Source: Candidatus Binatia bacterium (GTDB taxonomy: Bacteria > Vulcanimicrobiota > Vulcanimicrobiia > Vulcanimicrobiales > Vulcanimicrobiaceae). From it: DNA of 46,956 bases. The DNA lies in NCBI GenBank assembly GCA_035541935.1, contig DATKMJ010000062.1:1-46956 (forward strand). The letters run 5' to 3'. The notes beneath the pieces are model-generated. The model was not told the origin of the DNA. It made no database searches and was given only the letters and a program-made list of their open reading frames with translations. Numbering within the stretch: the first letter of the stretch is position 1; each line of letters opens with the position of its first letter. Below, in pieces: positions 1-8,351 of this stretch. Position numbers and translations under genes: made by a program.

Positions 1-1
1 G

Positions 2-796
2 GTCGGAGAGCAGCCGCGCGACGCGGCGCTCAGCGCCGACGGCATGCGCCTCTACGTCGCCAACTTCGGCGGCAACTCGATCAGCGTCGTCGACACGCAA
101 CGCGAGCGAACGATTGCGACCGTCGCGGTCGGCTCGTCGCCGAACGGCATCGCCTTGACGCCCGACGGCACGACGCTCTGGGTCGCCAACGCCGACGACG
201 GAACGATCCAACCGATCGATACGCGCACGCTGAAAGCGGGCGCGCCGATCCGCGTCGGAGCGCGCCCCCGCGCCATCGCGATCGCGCCCGACGGCGCGAC
301 GCTCTACGTCAGCAACTCGTACTCGAACGACGTCACGCCGGTCGACCTGCGCTCGAACGCGGCGCAGACGCCGATTCCCGCCGGCGAGCGCCCCGCCGGG
401 CTCGCGCTCACGCGCGACGGTAAACGCCTCTACGTCGTCGACAGCGCGTCGAACGACGTGCTGCCGATCGATCTCGGGGCCACGCCGCATCCGCTCGCCC
501 CGATCCCGGTCGGCGTCTATCCGATGGAGATCGCGATCGCCCCCGACCGCCCGCTTGCGTACGTCACGAACTACGCGAACTCGACCGTGACGCCGATCAA
601 TTTAGCGGCCGGGATCGCGCGCCCGCCGATCGAGGTCGGCGGCGCGCCCTACGGCGTCGCGTTCACCTCCGACGGACGAAGCGCGATCGTCGTCTCGCAT
701 CGCGACAATGCCGCGGTCATCGTGGATATCAGTCTGCAGCGCGCGAGCGCGCCGATCCTATTGGGGAACGGGCCCTATACGGTAGCGGCGCCCTAA
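2..796 (+). CDS. YVTN-family beta-propeller protein, 5' truncated by window edge
   Basis: The reading frame is open from base 2, and the residues before the first ATG (base 44) already form part of a repeat (ALSADGMRLYVAN), so the gene starts outside the window. About six repeats of roughly 43 residues are visible, each with a core like LYVANFGGNSISVVDT, LWVANADDGTIQPIDT, LYVSNSYSNDVTPVDL and AYVTNYANSTVTPINL, alternating with 'APDG' turns. This is the layout of YVTN/NHL-like surface or periplasmic propellers, which usually bind ligands or proteins; no catalytic residues are evident. The stop overlaps the stop of the convergent hemQ gene by a few bases. The specific function is unknown. Confidence 0.85.
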   Translation, partial: VGEQPRDAALSADGMRLYVANFGGNSISVVDTQRERTIATVAVGSSPNGIALTPDGTTLWVANADDGTIQPIDTRTLKAGAPIRVGARPRAIAIAPDGATLYVSNSYSNDVTPVDLRSNAAQTPIPAGERPAGLALTRDGKRLYVVDSASNDVLPIDLGATPHPLAPIPVGVYPMEIAIAPDRPLAYVTNYANSTVTPINLAAGIARPPIEVGGAPYGVAFTSDGRSAIVVSHRDNAAVIVDISLQRASAPILLGNGPYTVAAP

Positions 797-1641
797 GTCG
801 CGGCGTCGAGCTGCGGAATCGCGTCTCCGTCGAGAAACGCGCGCAGTTCGCGGGGCGAGAACTGCAGGCCCGCCCAAAATGTTCCGAAATCTCCGTAGCG
901 CGCGCTCGCTTCGTCGAAGCGCATCTCGTAGATCAACTTCTTGAAGACGAGCGGATCGTCGGCGTAGAGATCCACGCCCCACTCGAAGTCGTCGAATCCG
1001 ACCGAGCCCGAGATCACCTGCGTCACGCGGCCATGGTAGGAACGGCCGACCGCGCCGTGCTCGCTCATCATCTTCGCGCGCGCCTCGAAGCCGAGGATGT
1101 ACCAGTTCTGCACTTCGCCGCGGCGCTTGCTCATCGGATAGAAGCACTGATAGCGGCGGGCCGGAATCTTCGCCCAAAGGCGCGGCGCGATGTACTGGCT
1201 CTCGGCCTGCTTGCGGATCAGCTCGTCGAACGCGGCGATCCACTCCGGCGACTGCGGTGCCAGCTCGCGCTGACTCAACTCCGCGTGAATCTTGCCGGTC
1301 GCATCGTAGAGGCCGAGCTCGAGCACCGAGACGTAGGAGCCGAGCGGCGTGAGAAAATCGCGCAACTCGAGCTTATCCACCAAGGTCTGCGCGTACGCCA
1401 AGCCGTCGAAACTGCGCGCGTAGTGCGTGAGCATGAGATCGCCCTTGTGGCCGACGACCTGCGTCAGGCCGACGTCGCCGTCGTCGTTGCCTTTGAGATG
1501 GTCGACGAGATCGGCGGCGTGCCCGGCGTACTTATCGCGCCGTTTCTCGGGCAGCGCGTCCCACGCACGGCGATCGAAACCGAAGATTCGGTGGAGAATC
1601 CACCATCCTTCAAGCGATTCGGGGACGTTGGGGTCGCGCAT
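793..1641 (-). CDS. hemQ: coproheme decarboxylase HemQ/ChdC (chlorite dismutase-like family)
   Basis: The 282-residue product matches the chlorite dismutase-like fold. HemQ decarboxylates coproheme III to haem b in the cytoplasm, the last step of the coproporphyrin-dependent haem pathway. Visible hallmarks are the YPMSKRR motif (Tyr168) and MMSEHG (His195). Their 27-residue spacing equals that between the catalytic Tyr147 and the proximal haem ligand His174 of Listeria HemQ. The C-terminal segment with GSVGFDDFEWGVDLYADDP is also typical. The distal Arg of true chlorite dismutases is not apparent, favouring HemQ. ATG start at 1641. The gene is the last of a minus-strand run starting at nrdR; 27 bases separate it from the panE-like stop. 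Confidence 0.9.
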   Translation of the reverse strand: MRDPNVPESLEGWWILHRIFGFDRRAWDALPEKRRDKYAGHAADLVDHLKGNDDGDVGLTQVVGHKGDLMLTHYARSFDGLAYAQTLVDKLELRDFLTPLGSYVSVLELGLYDATGKIHAELSQRELAPQSPEWIAAFDELIRKQAESQYIAPRLWAKIPARRYQCFYPMSKRRGEVQNWYILGFEARAKMMSEHGAVGRSYHGRVTQVISGSVGFDDFEWGVDLYADDPLVFKKLIYEMRFDEASARYGDFGTFWAGLQFSPRELRAFLDGDAIPQLDAAT

Positions 1642-1668
1642 CTCTGTGTACGGGTCGCCTTTACGAGA

Positions 1669-2643
1669 TCATTTGCGGGATAGTGCTCTGGCGCGCTTCA
1701 CCTCGGCGATGACTTCGGCCTCCAGCCTGTCGGGATGCTCGCGATATTTCGCCCAGAGCGGCGGGGTGTGCGCGATGTCGTTGAGGACGCGCGCGTAGAC
1801 GGCGTTGACGGGGGTGGGAACGCGCAGCTCGAGACCCGCGGCCGCGACCGCGCCGTTGAGCACGGCGACCTCGGTCTGCGGGTTGGCTCGACGCAGGTCG
1901 AGCAGCAGCGACGGCGGCTTCGTCCCGCGCGCGCCGGCGATCGAGTGCGCCAAGAGCGTGCGGGAGAGGGCGCTCGGCAGCGCGGCGACGCGGAAGAGCG
2001 CGCGCACCGGATAGCGTGGCAGATCGATCGGCTCGACGTGCAGCGCCTGCATCACCGCGCGCACCTCGCGGATCATCCGAATCTCGAGCGTGAAGATCTT
2101 CTCGAAGTGCACGAACCGGTTCGGCAGCACGTTGAGGATGGCGCAGCTCGCGTTGGCGACGACGTTGAGCGCGAGCTTGCTCCACTTGAGCGCGCGCCAA
2201 TCCTCGACGACCTTCACCGCCAAACCCGTTCCCGCGAAGGTGGCGCTCAGCCAGTTGTATGCGTTCGACCCGACCGGCGCGAGCGCGAGGCCGCCCTCTT
2301 TCGCGGGACGCGCGTTGCCGTCGCGGTCGCGATCCACGGGCGTCGTGAGCGCCGCGGCGACGACGTTCTCGGCGCCGAAGGCCGCCGCCAGGCGTTCCTC
2401 GTTGCCGACGCCGTTCTGCGGCGAGACGAAGACGCACTTCTCGGGAAAGCGGATCGCCTTGCGCAGCGTCTCGATCGCGCCCCCGGTGTCGTACGCCTTC
2501 GTCGCGACGATCGCGACGTCCGCATCGTAGGGACTCACGTCGCCGAGCGCGCGCGGCGCGTACGCGACGTCCACGCCGATGCCGCGCAGCAGATCGCCGA
2601 GATACGTCCCGACGGCGCCCTTGCCGACGATGTAGACGTTCAC
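1669..2643 (-). CDS. ketopantoate reductase (PanE/ApbA) family protein
   Basis: NADPH-dependent reductase of the 2-dehydropantoate 2-reductase family; the classical reaction makes pantoate for coenzyme A. The protein opens with a Rossmann motif ([13 protein letters not shown]), then [14 protein letters not shown] and [11 protein letters not shown], which match the family's nucleotide- and substrate-binding segments, and an all-helical C-terminal half ([15 protein letters not shown]). The start is set at GTG 2643, whose GTGA overlaps the dut stop; the ATG of the longer frame lies inside dut. Length of 324 residues is slightly above the usual 290-310. Several family members act on other 2-keto acids, so the exact substrate is not proven. 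Confidence 0.82.
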   Translation of the reverse strand: MNVYIVGKGAVGTYLGDLLRGIGVDVAYAPRALGDVSPYDADVAIVATKAYDTGGAIETLRKAIRFPEKCVFVSPQNGVGNEERLAAAFGAENVVAAALTTPVDRDRDGNARPAKEGGLALAPVGSNAYNWLSATFAGTGLAVKVVEDWRALKWSKLALNVVANASCAILNVLPNRFVHFEKIFTLEIRMIREVRAVMQALHVEPIDLPRYPVRALFRVAALPSALSRTLLAHSIAGARGTKPPSLLLDLRRANPQTEVAVLNGAVAAAGLELRVPTPVNAVYARVLNDIAHTPPLWAKYREHPDRLEAEVIAEVKRARALSRK

Positions 2644-3095
2644 GCGGAGCCGCCCGTCGAACCAAAACCGCCGTCGCCGCGAGCGGTCGGCGGCAGTTCC
2701 TCGACGAGGTCGAAGGCCGCTCGTTCGACGGGCGCGACGATCATCTGCGCGATGCGATCGCCTCGCCGAATGACAAAGGGCTCCGCTCCGAGGTTCGCGA
2801 GCAAGACCGCGATCTCGCCGCGGTAATCGGCGTCGATCGTGCCGGGCGAGTTGAGACACGTAACGCCGTTGCGGGCGGCGAGCCCGCTTCTCGGGCGCAC
2901 CTGCGCTTCGTAACCGGACGGAAGCGCGATCGAGAAGCCCGTCGGCACGAGCGCGCGCGCGCCGGGTAAGAGCGTCAACTGTTCGCGCACCGCCGCGCAG
3001 AGATCCGCGCCGGCGGCGCGTTCGCTCATGTAATCGGGAAGCGGCAATCCTTCACCGTGCGGCAGGCGTCGGATCGCAACGCGCACGCTCTCCAT
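2640..3095 (-). CDS. dut: dUTP diphosphatase
   Basis: Trimeric dUTPase of 151 residues that hydrolyses dUTP to dUMP and pyrophosphate, keeping uracil out of DNA and supplying dTMP synthesis. All five motifs are present in order: AGADLCA (about 28-34), PRSGLA (68-73) with the catalytic Ser region, [14 protein letters not shown] (82-94) with the catalytic Asp, GDRIAQMIV (112-120) and the Gly-rich C-terminal [11 protein letters not shown] (140-150) that closes over the substrate. ATG at 3095 is chosen because the in-frame ATG further upstream lies inside nrdR. The stop overlaps the next start (GTGA). Neighbour nrdR regulates ribonucleotide reductase, so both concern deoxynucleotide balance. Confidence 0.95.
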   Translation of the reverse strand: MESVRVAIRRLPHGEGLPLPDYMSERAAGADLCAAVREQLTLLPGARALVPTGFSIALPSGYEAQVRPRSGLAARNGVTCLNSPGTIDADYRGEIAVLLANLGAEPFVIRRGDRIAQMIVAPVERAAFDLVEELPPTARGDGGFGSTGGSA

Positions 3096-3108
3096 CAGCG
3101 GTGCACCA

Positions 3109-3576
3109 CTAAAGCTGTGCCAGCTCTTCTCGGAAGCTTTCGATATCCCGGAACGAACGGTAGACGCTGGCAAAGCGAATGTAGGCGACCGGATCGAGCG
3201 CGCGCAGCGCCTCCATCAACTTCTCTCCCACCAACGCCGACTGGACTTCGCTCTCGCCGCGCGCGAAGAGTTCGCGCTCGAGGTCGGCGGCGACGGCCTC
3301 CATCTTGGCCTCGGAAATCGGGCGCTTCTCGCACGCCTTACGCAGCCCGGCGAGGATCTTATCGCGGCTGAATTGCTCGCGGCGCCCGTCCTTCTTGACG
3401 ACGAAGAGGCGCGGCACTTCCATCCGTTCGTAGGTCGTGAAGCGATGCTTGCAGCGCGGGTCCAAACATTCGCGCCGACGGCGAACGACGGTCTCGTCGT
3501 CGCGCGAGTCGACGACGCGAGTCTCGCTCTTTCGACAAGTCGGGCAAGTCAGCGGTAAATCACTCCCCCACGGCAT
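3109..3576 (-). CDS. nrdR: transcriptional repressor NrdR
   Basis: Repressor of ribonucleotide reductase genes, 155 residues, the usual family length. The N-terminus has a zinc ribbon (CPTC at about 11-14, then C and C in [19 protein letters not shown]) followed by the ATP-cone domain ([24 protein letters not shown]) that senses ATP/dATP. A good minus-strand promoter lies just upstream (TTGCGT-N18-TATAAT), implying a leader of only about a dozen bases. The gene heads the nrdR-dut-panE-like-hemQ run. No ribonucleotide reductase gene is in the window. Confidence 0.95.
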   Translation of the reverse strand: MPWGSDLPLTCPTCRKSETRVVDSRDDETVVRRRRECLDPRCKHRFTTYERMEVPRLFVVKKDGRREQFSRDKILAGLRKACEKRPISEAKMEAVAADLERELFARGESEVQSALVGEKLMEALRALDPVAYIRFASVYRSFRDIESFREELAQL

Positions 3577-3593
3577 ATCTTGTGGGTGAGCGT

Positions 3594-3623
3594 ATTATAC
3601 GTCACTATGGGTAGATAACGCAA
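3594..3623 (-). promoter_or_regulatory. sigma70-type promoter for nrdR operon
   Basis: On the minus strand, -35 TTGCGT (3618-3623) and -10 TATAAT (3594-3599) are 18 bp apart. Predicted transcription start is near 3587, about ten bases before the nrdR ATG. The -35 box abuts the T-run of the terminator of the upstream DUF5679 gene. Confidence 0.6.
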
Positions 3624-3653
3624 AAAGTCCCAACGTGACGTGCACGTTGGGAC
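3622..3653 (-). terminator. intrinsic terminator after the DUF5679 gene
   Basis: Perfect 11-bp stem GTCCCAACGTG / CACGTTGGGAC (3627-3637 with 3643-3653), 5-nt loop, followed on the minus strand by TTTTT (3626-3622). It lies 27 bases past the stop of the DUF5679 gene. Confidence 0.88.
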
Positions 3654-3679
3654 CCTCGGCGGTCCAGGCGCGCGGTCGT

Positions 3680-3826
3680 TTAGGCTGCGCCGATCTTAAA
3701 CATCTTGGTGCCGCAGACCGGGCACTTGCCTTCCACTGCCGGCCTGCCGTTTTTCATCGTGATCTGGACCGCGTCTTTGATCTCGCGCTTGGCCTTGCAC
3801 TTGACGCAATACGCTTCTGCTGCCAA
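3680..3826 (-). CDS. DUF5679 zinc-ribbon small protein
   Basis: A 48-residue protein missed if only ATG starts are considered. It starts at TTG 3826 with a strong ribosome binding site (GGAGGT, eight bases upstream). The sequence has two Cys pairs, YCVKCKAK and KCPVCGTK, separated by a basic beta-rich stretch (QITMKNGRPAVEG), as in the DUF5679 family of single zinc ribbons. Function of the family is unknown; a nucleic-acid or ribosome-associated role is a guess. It is monocistronic: a perfect intrinsic terminator follows within 60 bases, and dprA is divergent. Confidence 0.88.
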   Translation of the reverse strand: MAAEAYCVKCKAKREIKDAVQITMKNGRPAVEGKCPVCGTKMFKIGAA

Positions 3827-3920
3827 CTCTGGTACCTCCGTTTGCGGCCAGGCTATTCCGTTGGGCGCCGACGATTCCCGCTTTGCTAGCGCGGCCGGCC
3901 GAAGACGTGATGGAGGCGGC

Positions 3921-4790
3921 GTGACCGAGCCGGCCTACGAGACCCGGGAGAGGATCGCCGCGGCGCGCGCCGGGCGAGGCTTCGAGGCCGCCGCGCCGGG
4001 CCTCTGGTGCGCCGGCTCCCTCGCCGGCCTCGCCCTCCCGTGCGTGGCGATCGTGGGGACCCGGGCGGCGACCCCGTACGGCCGCCGGATCGCGCAGGAC
4101 TTTGCCGCGGGCCTCGGGCGGGCCGGCTGCTGCATCCTCTCGGGCCTGGCGCTCGGAATCGACGCCGCGGCGCACGAGGGCGCGCTGAGCGCCGGGGCGC
4201 CGACGATCGGCATCCTCGGGAGCGGGCATCGGCGCCTCTTTCCACCCCGCAACCGCCCATTGGCCGAGCGCATCCTCGCGGCCGGCGGGGCCGTGCTCTC
4301 GCCCTACCCGCCCGACGAAGAGGCCCGCCCGTGGCAGTTCCTCGAGCGTAACGGCATCGTCGCGGCGCTCGCCGACGCGCTGCTCGTCGTCGAGGCCCCG
4401 GCGCGCAGCGGCGCCCTGAACACCGCGAGTTGGGCCGCCGGCCGGATTCCCGTCCTCGCCGTTCCCGGCGACGTCGACCGCCGGCACGTCGCCGGCTGCC
4501 TCGCTCTCATCCGCGACGGCGCGACGCTGGCGCGGTCGGCAGGCGACGTGCTCGAGGCGTTGGGGACGCTCACGCTGCTTCCGGCGCCCGCGGCCGGCGC
4601 GCCGCCGAGCGATCCCGCCTCCGCTGCGGTGCTCGACGCACTCGATGCGGGGCGCTGCACGTTCGACGAGATCGTTGCGGCGAGCGCCATCGCTGCGCCC
4701 GCCGCGCTCGCCGCGCTGACGTCGCTCGAACTCGACGGCGTCATCGAGTTCCGCGGTGCGGCGAGTTACGCGCGGGTCGCGAGTAGATAA
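3921..4790 (+). CDS. dprA: DNA-processing protein DprA
   Basis: Single-stranded-DNA-binding RecA loader used in natural transformation, 289 residues. The Rossmann-like core is clear: VAIVGTRAATPYGRRIA (about 42-58), SGLALGIDAAAHEGAL (74-89), GILGSG, FPPRNRPLAERI (107-118), VVEAPARSGALNTASWAAG and LAVPGDVD. A C-terminal winged-helix segment (about 235-289) completes it. The start is GTG 3921 with GGAGG five bases upstream; the longer open frame upstream runs antisense over the DUF5679 gene. Followed 20 bases later by argS. Competence genes are not otherwise seen here. Confidence 0.92.
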   Translation: MTEPAYETRERIAAARAGRGFEAAAPGLWCAGSLAGLALPCVAIVGTRAATPYGRRIAQDFAAGLGRAGCCILSGLALGIDAAAHEGALSAGAPTIGILGSGHRRLFPPRNRPLAERILAAGGAVLSPYPPDEEARPWQFLERNGIVAALADALLVVEAPARSGALNTASWAAGRIPVLAVPGDVDRRHVAGCLALIRDGATLARSAGDVLEALGTLTLLPAPAAGAPPSDPASAAVLDALDAGRCTFDEIVAASAIAAPAALAALTSLELDGVIEFRGAASYARVASR

Positions 4791-4810
4791 CGCGGCGAAG
4801 AGCAACGGCG

Positions 4811-6490
4811 ATGAGTCAACGCGCGACCGGCGCGGCGCCGATCGACGACGCGCTCCACGCCTTTGCCTCCGCAGCGAGCGATGCCGCCGCGGCAAAGTAC
4901 GGCGTGCCCGCGCCGGCGGTCGCGTTCGAGGCGCCCCGCCGACCCGAGTTCGGGGACTTCGCGACAAACGTCGCGTTCACGCTGGCGAAGACGGCGCGGC
5001 GATCGCCGCAAGACGTCGCCGCCGATCTCGCCGGCGATCTCCGCACGCGCGCGCCCGAGTTGGAACGGTTATTTAGCAGCATCGAGCCCGTCGCCGGATT
5101 CATCAACCTCCGGATGGCGCCGCCGGTCTGGCACGCGATCGCCGCGCGAATCCTCGCCGAAGGCGATCGTTACGGCGAAGCGCCGAGCAAGAACGAGCGC
5201 ATCTCGCTGGAGTTCGGAAGCGCCAATCCCACCGGTCCGCTCGTCGTCGTGCAGGGACGCTCGATGTCGATCGGGGCGACGCTGGCGAACGCGATGCGTT
5301 TCTGCGGCTACGACGTCTTCGTCGAGTGGATCATCAACGACGCCGGCGGTCAGCTCGACGCGCTCGGCCGTTCGATCTACGCGCGCTACCGCCAGCTCTT
5401 CGACGCCGGGTACGCGCTGCCCGAAGACGGCTATCCCGGCGAGTATCTGATCCCGATCGCGCGGCAGATTCGCGAGCGGGACGGCGAACGCTGGATCGCG
5501 GCGGCGGAAGGCGATTGGCTGCCGTACTTCTCGAAGTTCGGGCGCGACGAACTCGTCGCGCAGCAGCAACGGACCGCGCGGCGCTTCGGCGTGACCTACG
5601 ATCGCTGGCAGAGCGAGCGCGAGCTGCACGAGACCGGCAAGGTGCGCGAGGGAATCGAGCATCTCCGCGAACTCGGCCTGACCTACGAGCACGACGGAGC
5701 GCTCTTCTTCCGCGCGACGCAGTTCGGCGACGACAAAGACCGCGTGCTGCTGCGCAGCGACGGGCGACCGACCTATTTTTGCATGGACGTCGCATACCAC
5801 TATCAGAAACTGAAGAGCAACGACCGCGCCGTCGACATCCTCGGCCCCGACCATCACGGCTATATCGGCCGCCTCAAGGGCATTGCGTCGGCGCTCGGCT
5901 ATCCCGGGCGTCTCGAGGTCGCGATCGCGCAGCAGGTCGCGCTGATGCGCGGCAGCGAGCAGATCTCGATGAGCAAACGCGCCGGCGAGATCGTGACGCT
6001 CGACGAGATCCTCGACGAGGTCGGCATCGATGCGGCACGCTTCTTCTTCGTCATGCTCGCGCCGGAATCGCCGCTGACCTTCGATCTCAAACTCGCGGTC
6101 GAGAAAGAGAGCGAGAATCCCGTCTACTACGTGCAGTACGGGCACGCGCGGATCGCCTCGGTCCTGCGGCGCGCGCTCGCCGACGACGTCGCTGCCGCTC
6201 CGACCGCGTCGCTCGCGCCGCTCGCGGACGCGTCGGAGCTGGCGCTGATGCGCCGGCTCTCGGAGTTCCCGAACGTCGTCGCCGGCGTCGTCGAACATCT
6301 CGCGCCGCACCGCCTCGCCCGCTACGCTCGCGACGTCGCCGCGGATTTCCACCAGTTTTACACGGAGTGTAAGATCCTCACGGACGAACGCGAGCTGCGG
6401 CTCGCGCGCCTCGCGCTCTGCATCGCCGCGAAAACCGTCCTGGCCCGCGCGCTCGCGCTCGCGGGCGTCGGCGCACCCGACTCGATGTAG
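4811..6490 (+). CDS. argS: arginine--tRNA ligase with degenerate HIGH motif
   Basis: Class I arginyl-tRNA synthetase, 559 residues, normal length. The N-terminal add-1 domain (EFGDFATNVAF, GFINLR), the catalytic entry EFGSANPTGPL (135-144), YVNDAGGQ-like WIINDAGGQ, the KMSKS equivalent SMSKR (386-390) and the anticodon-binding C-terminus (VYYVQYGHARI ... LALAGV) are all present. The HIGH box, normally LHVGH after NPTGP, reads LVVVQ here (5243-5254), losing both His. I believe related ArgRS subfamilies also lack these His, so the enzyme is probably active; a second argS elsewhere cannot be excluded. It follows dprA and precedes a membrane-protein gene on the same strand. Confidence 0.93.
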   Translation: MSQRATGAAPIDDALHAFASAASDAAAAKYGVPAPAVAFEAPRRPEFGDFATNVAFTLAKTARRSPQDVAADLAGDLRTRAPELERLFSSIEPVAGFINLRMAPPVWHAIAARILAEGDRYGEAPSKNERISLEFGSANPTGPLVVVQGRSMSIGATLANAMRFCGYDVFVEWIINDAGGQLDALGRSIYARYRQLFDAGYALPEDGYPGEYLIPIARQIRERDGERWIAAAEGDWLPYFSKFGRDELVAQQQRTARRFGVTYDRWQSERELHETGKVREGIEHLRELGLTYEHDGALFFRATQFGDDKDRVLLRSDGRPTYFCMDVAYHYQKLKSNDRAVDILGPDHHGYIGRLKGIASALGYPGRLEVAIAQQVALMRGSEQISMSKRAGEIVTLDEILDEVGIDAARFFFVMLAPESPLTFDLKLAVEKESENPVYYVQYGHARIASVLRRALADDVAAAPTASLAPLADASELALMRRLSEFPNVVAGVVEHLAPHRLARYARDVAADFHQFYTECKILTDERELRLARLALCIAAKTVLARALALAGVGAPDSM

Positions 6491-6501
6491 TCCCGCGCGC
6501 C

Positions 6502-8223
6502 GTGCAGGGATTGCTCGCCGCCCTCTGGCTCCTCGGGCTCTTCGCTGCAGCGCCGGCGCTGCGCGCCGAAAGACGGTACCCTTTTGCCGACCGGCTGCGC
6601 GACGCGCTCGCGCTCGGCGTCGCGATTCCGCTCGCGCTCGGTTTCGTGCACGCCCTCTATTCGGCGACGTGCTGGATCGCGCTCGCCGCCTGCGCTGCGA
6701 TCGGCTACGCGCGCGACCGCTCCGGCATCGTGCCGCGAACGCCGGCGTCGCCGGTGCCGTACGTTCTCATAGCGGCCCTCGCGGCGGTCGCGTGGCCGCA
6801 GCTGATGCGCCCGCTGCTCGACGGCGATTCGCTCTCGTATCATCTGCCGAACGCGGCGTCGTGGGTGCAGTCGCACTCGATCTGGACGACCGTGACGCGC
6901 TACTGGTGGTATCCGCCGGCCTCAGAACTCTTCGCAAGCGGCCTCTACGCGGCGTCCGGGCCCTTCGGCCTTCCGTGGTGCGGTTTGGGTGCGCTCGCGC
7001 TGCTCGGCTTTCGCATCGCGGCCTGGGCGCGCGAGAGCGGAGCGCAGCCGCTCCTCGCCGACGCGCTCGCGGCCGCGACGGTCACCGCCTATCCGCTCGC
7101 GCTTCAGGCAGGCACGCTTCAAAACGACGTATGGCTCGCCGCATTCTGGCTCGAATCGCTCTGGACGATCGGTCGCGACGACGCGCCCGCGATGCGTTCC
7201 GTGGCGATCGCCGCGCTAACCAAGCCGCAAGGCTGGATCTTCAGCGCGATCGCGCTCGTCGCCGCGCGCGCCAAGCCGAAGATCTGGATCGCGGCGGCAG
7301 CGGCAGTCGGCGTCTGGGGGATTCGCGACGTCCTTCTTTGGCGATATGCTATCCTCGCCCCGGCGAGCACCGCCTATGGAAGCACGTTCGCATCGAGCAT
7401 TCTCGCGCACGGCATCGCGGGGCTTGCCCTCTTCGCGCGGGTCGCCTTCGTCGCGTCGCCGTTCGTTCTGCTTGCGATCGCCGCCGCTCTGCTCGGCCCG
7501 TTCTACGCGCGTCGCGACGCCCGGTTAGCGTGGAGCGGCTCCGCGGCGGCGCTGCTCTTTTTTGCGCTCCCATTCGGCTTCGCGAGCAACGTCGCGCAGC
7601 TCGCGACCGGCGCCTCGCTGCGCTTCGCCGCGCCGGCGATCGCTGCCGGCGCGCTGCTGCTCGCGAGGCCGGCTACGCGCGTAGCGACGATCGCCACGCT
7701 CCTCCTGTGGGCTTCGACGCTCTTCGGCGCGTTCGTCGTGCTCGCGCTCTTTGCCAACGACGCGCCGACGCTGCTCGCGCCGCTCGTTGCGTTGCTGGCG
7801 ATCGGCGTCGTCGCGCTGACGCGTCGGCAGCGCGCGGCGTGGGCCATCCCCGCCGGCATCGTCGCGGGCGCGATCGCCGGGAGTCTGCTCGCCGCAAGCC
7901 ATCCCGTCGATTTTTATGCCGACGCGCTGCGCGTTAGCGGGAGAGCGACCGGACTTTACGCCTGGATCGCGCGGCGGCAGCCGGATGCGATCGGAGGCAC
8001 CGGACTCGCGCTCGGCGCGGTCAACGTTCTTTCGCCGCGCACGCGCACCGTCGAGGCCGGCGATGTTGCAGCCTGCGCGCTCGCCGGCCGCGATCGTCTC
8101 TGGCTCGTCGCCGTCGCCGAAGACGGACGGGCGGCCGCGTTCAACGCACGTCGCCTGCGCGATGCCCGCGCCTGCGGTGCGGTGCTCTACGACGACGGCA
8201 GCGCCGTCGTCGCATCGCCGTAG
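6502..8223 (+). CDS. polytopic membrane protein, GT-C glycosyltransferase-like
   Basis: 573 residues with roughly 11-13 hydrophobic segments and a soluble C-terminal tail of about 90 residues. The first long loop contains LLDGDSLSYHLPNAASWVQ and WYPPASELF, which resemble the acidic/His loop of GT-C (PMT/ArnT-like) glycosyltransferases using lipid-linked sugars. I do not recognise a named subfamily. Start GTG 6502, 11 bases after argS. The tail (VNVLSPRTRTVEAGDVAACALAGRDRLWLVAV) looks like a small alpha/beta domain, common at the C-termini of such enzymes. Role in envelope glycan synthesis is inference. Confidence 0.65.
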   Translation: MQGLLAALWLLGLFAAAPALRAERRYPFADRLRDALALGVAIPLALGFVHALYSATCWIALAACAAIGYARDRSGIVPRTPASPVPYVLIAALAAVAWPQLMRPLLDGDSLSYHLPNAASWVQSHSIWTTVTRYWWYPPASELFASGLYAASGPFGLPWCGLGALALLGFRIAAWARESGAQPLLADALAAATVTAYPLALQAGTLQNDVWLAAFWLESLWTIGRDDAPAMRSVAIAALTKPQGWIFSAIALVAARAKPKIWIAAAAAVGVWGIRDVLLWRYAILAPASTAYGSTFASSILAHGIAGLALFARVAFVASPFVLLAIAAALLGPFYARRDARLAWSGSAAALLFFALPFGFASNVAQLATGASLRFAAPAIAAGALLLARPATRVATIATLLLWASTLFGAFVVLALFANDAPTLLAPLVALLAIGVVALTRRQRAAWAIPAGIVAGAIAGSLLAASHPVDFYADALRVSGRATGLYAWIARRQPDAIGGTGLALGAVNVLSPRTRTVEAGDVAACALAGRDRLWLVAVAEDGRAAAFNARRLRDARACGAVLYDDGSAVVASP

Positions 8224-8351
8224 TCAGCGGTCGGGCGGCTCGAGCGAGGGCGGCTGCGAGAGGAAAGACGCCGGCGGGTAGGGTGCGGGAATCGGTGTGT
8301 AGGCTCGCGGGCTCTGCTTGAAATCGAAGGCATCGGACGGGAGGAGCCGCC

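Noticed and set aside
3568-3588. NrdR box at the nrdR start (CCCAC...GTGGG)
   Set aside because: The arms and spacing do not match the known acaCwATATwGtgt-type box and only one copy is seen, whereas NrdR sites usually occur in pairs.
8224-8351. 42-codon Pro-rich open stretch after the AI-2E gene
   Set aside because: It has no usable start codon and is only a continuation of a shifted frame; it could reflect a frameshifted tail but nothing supports translation.
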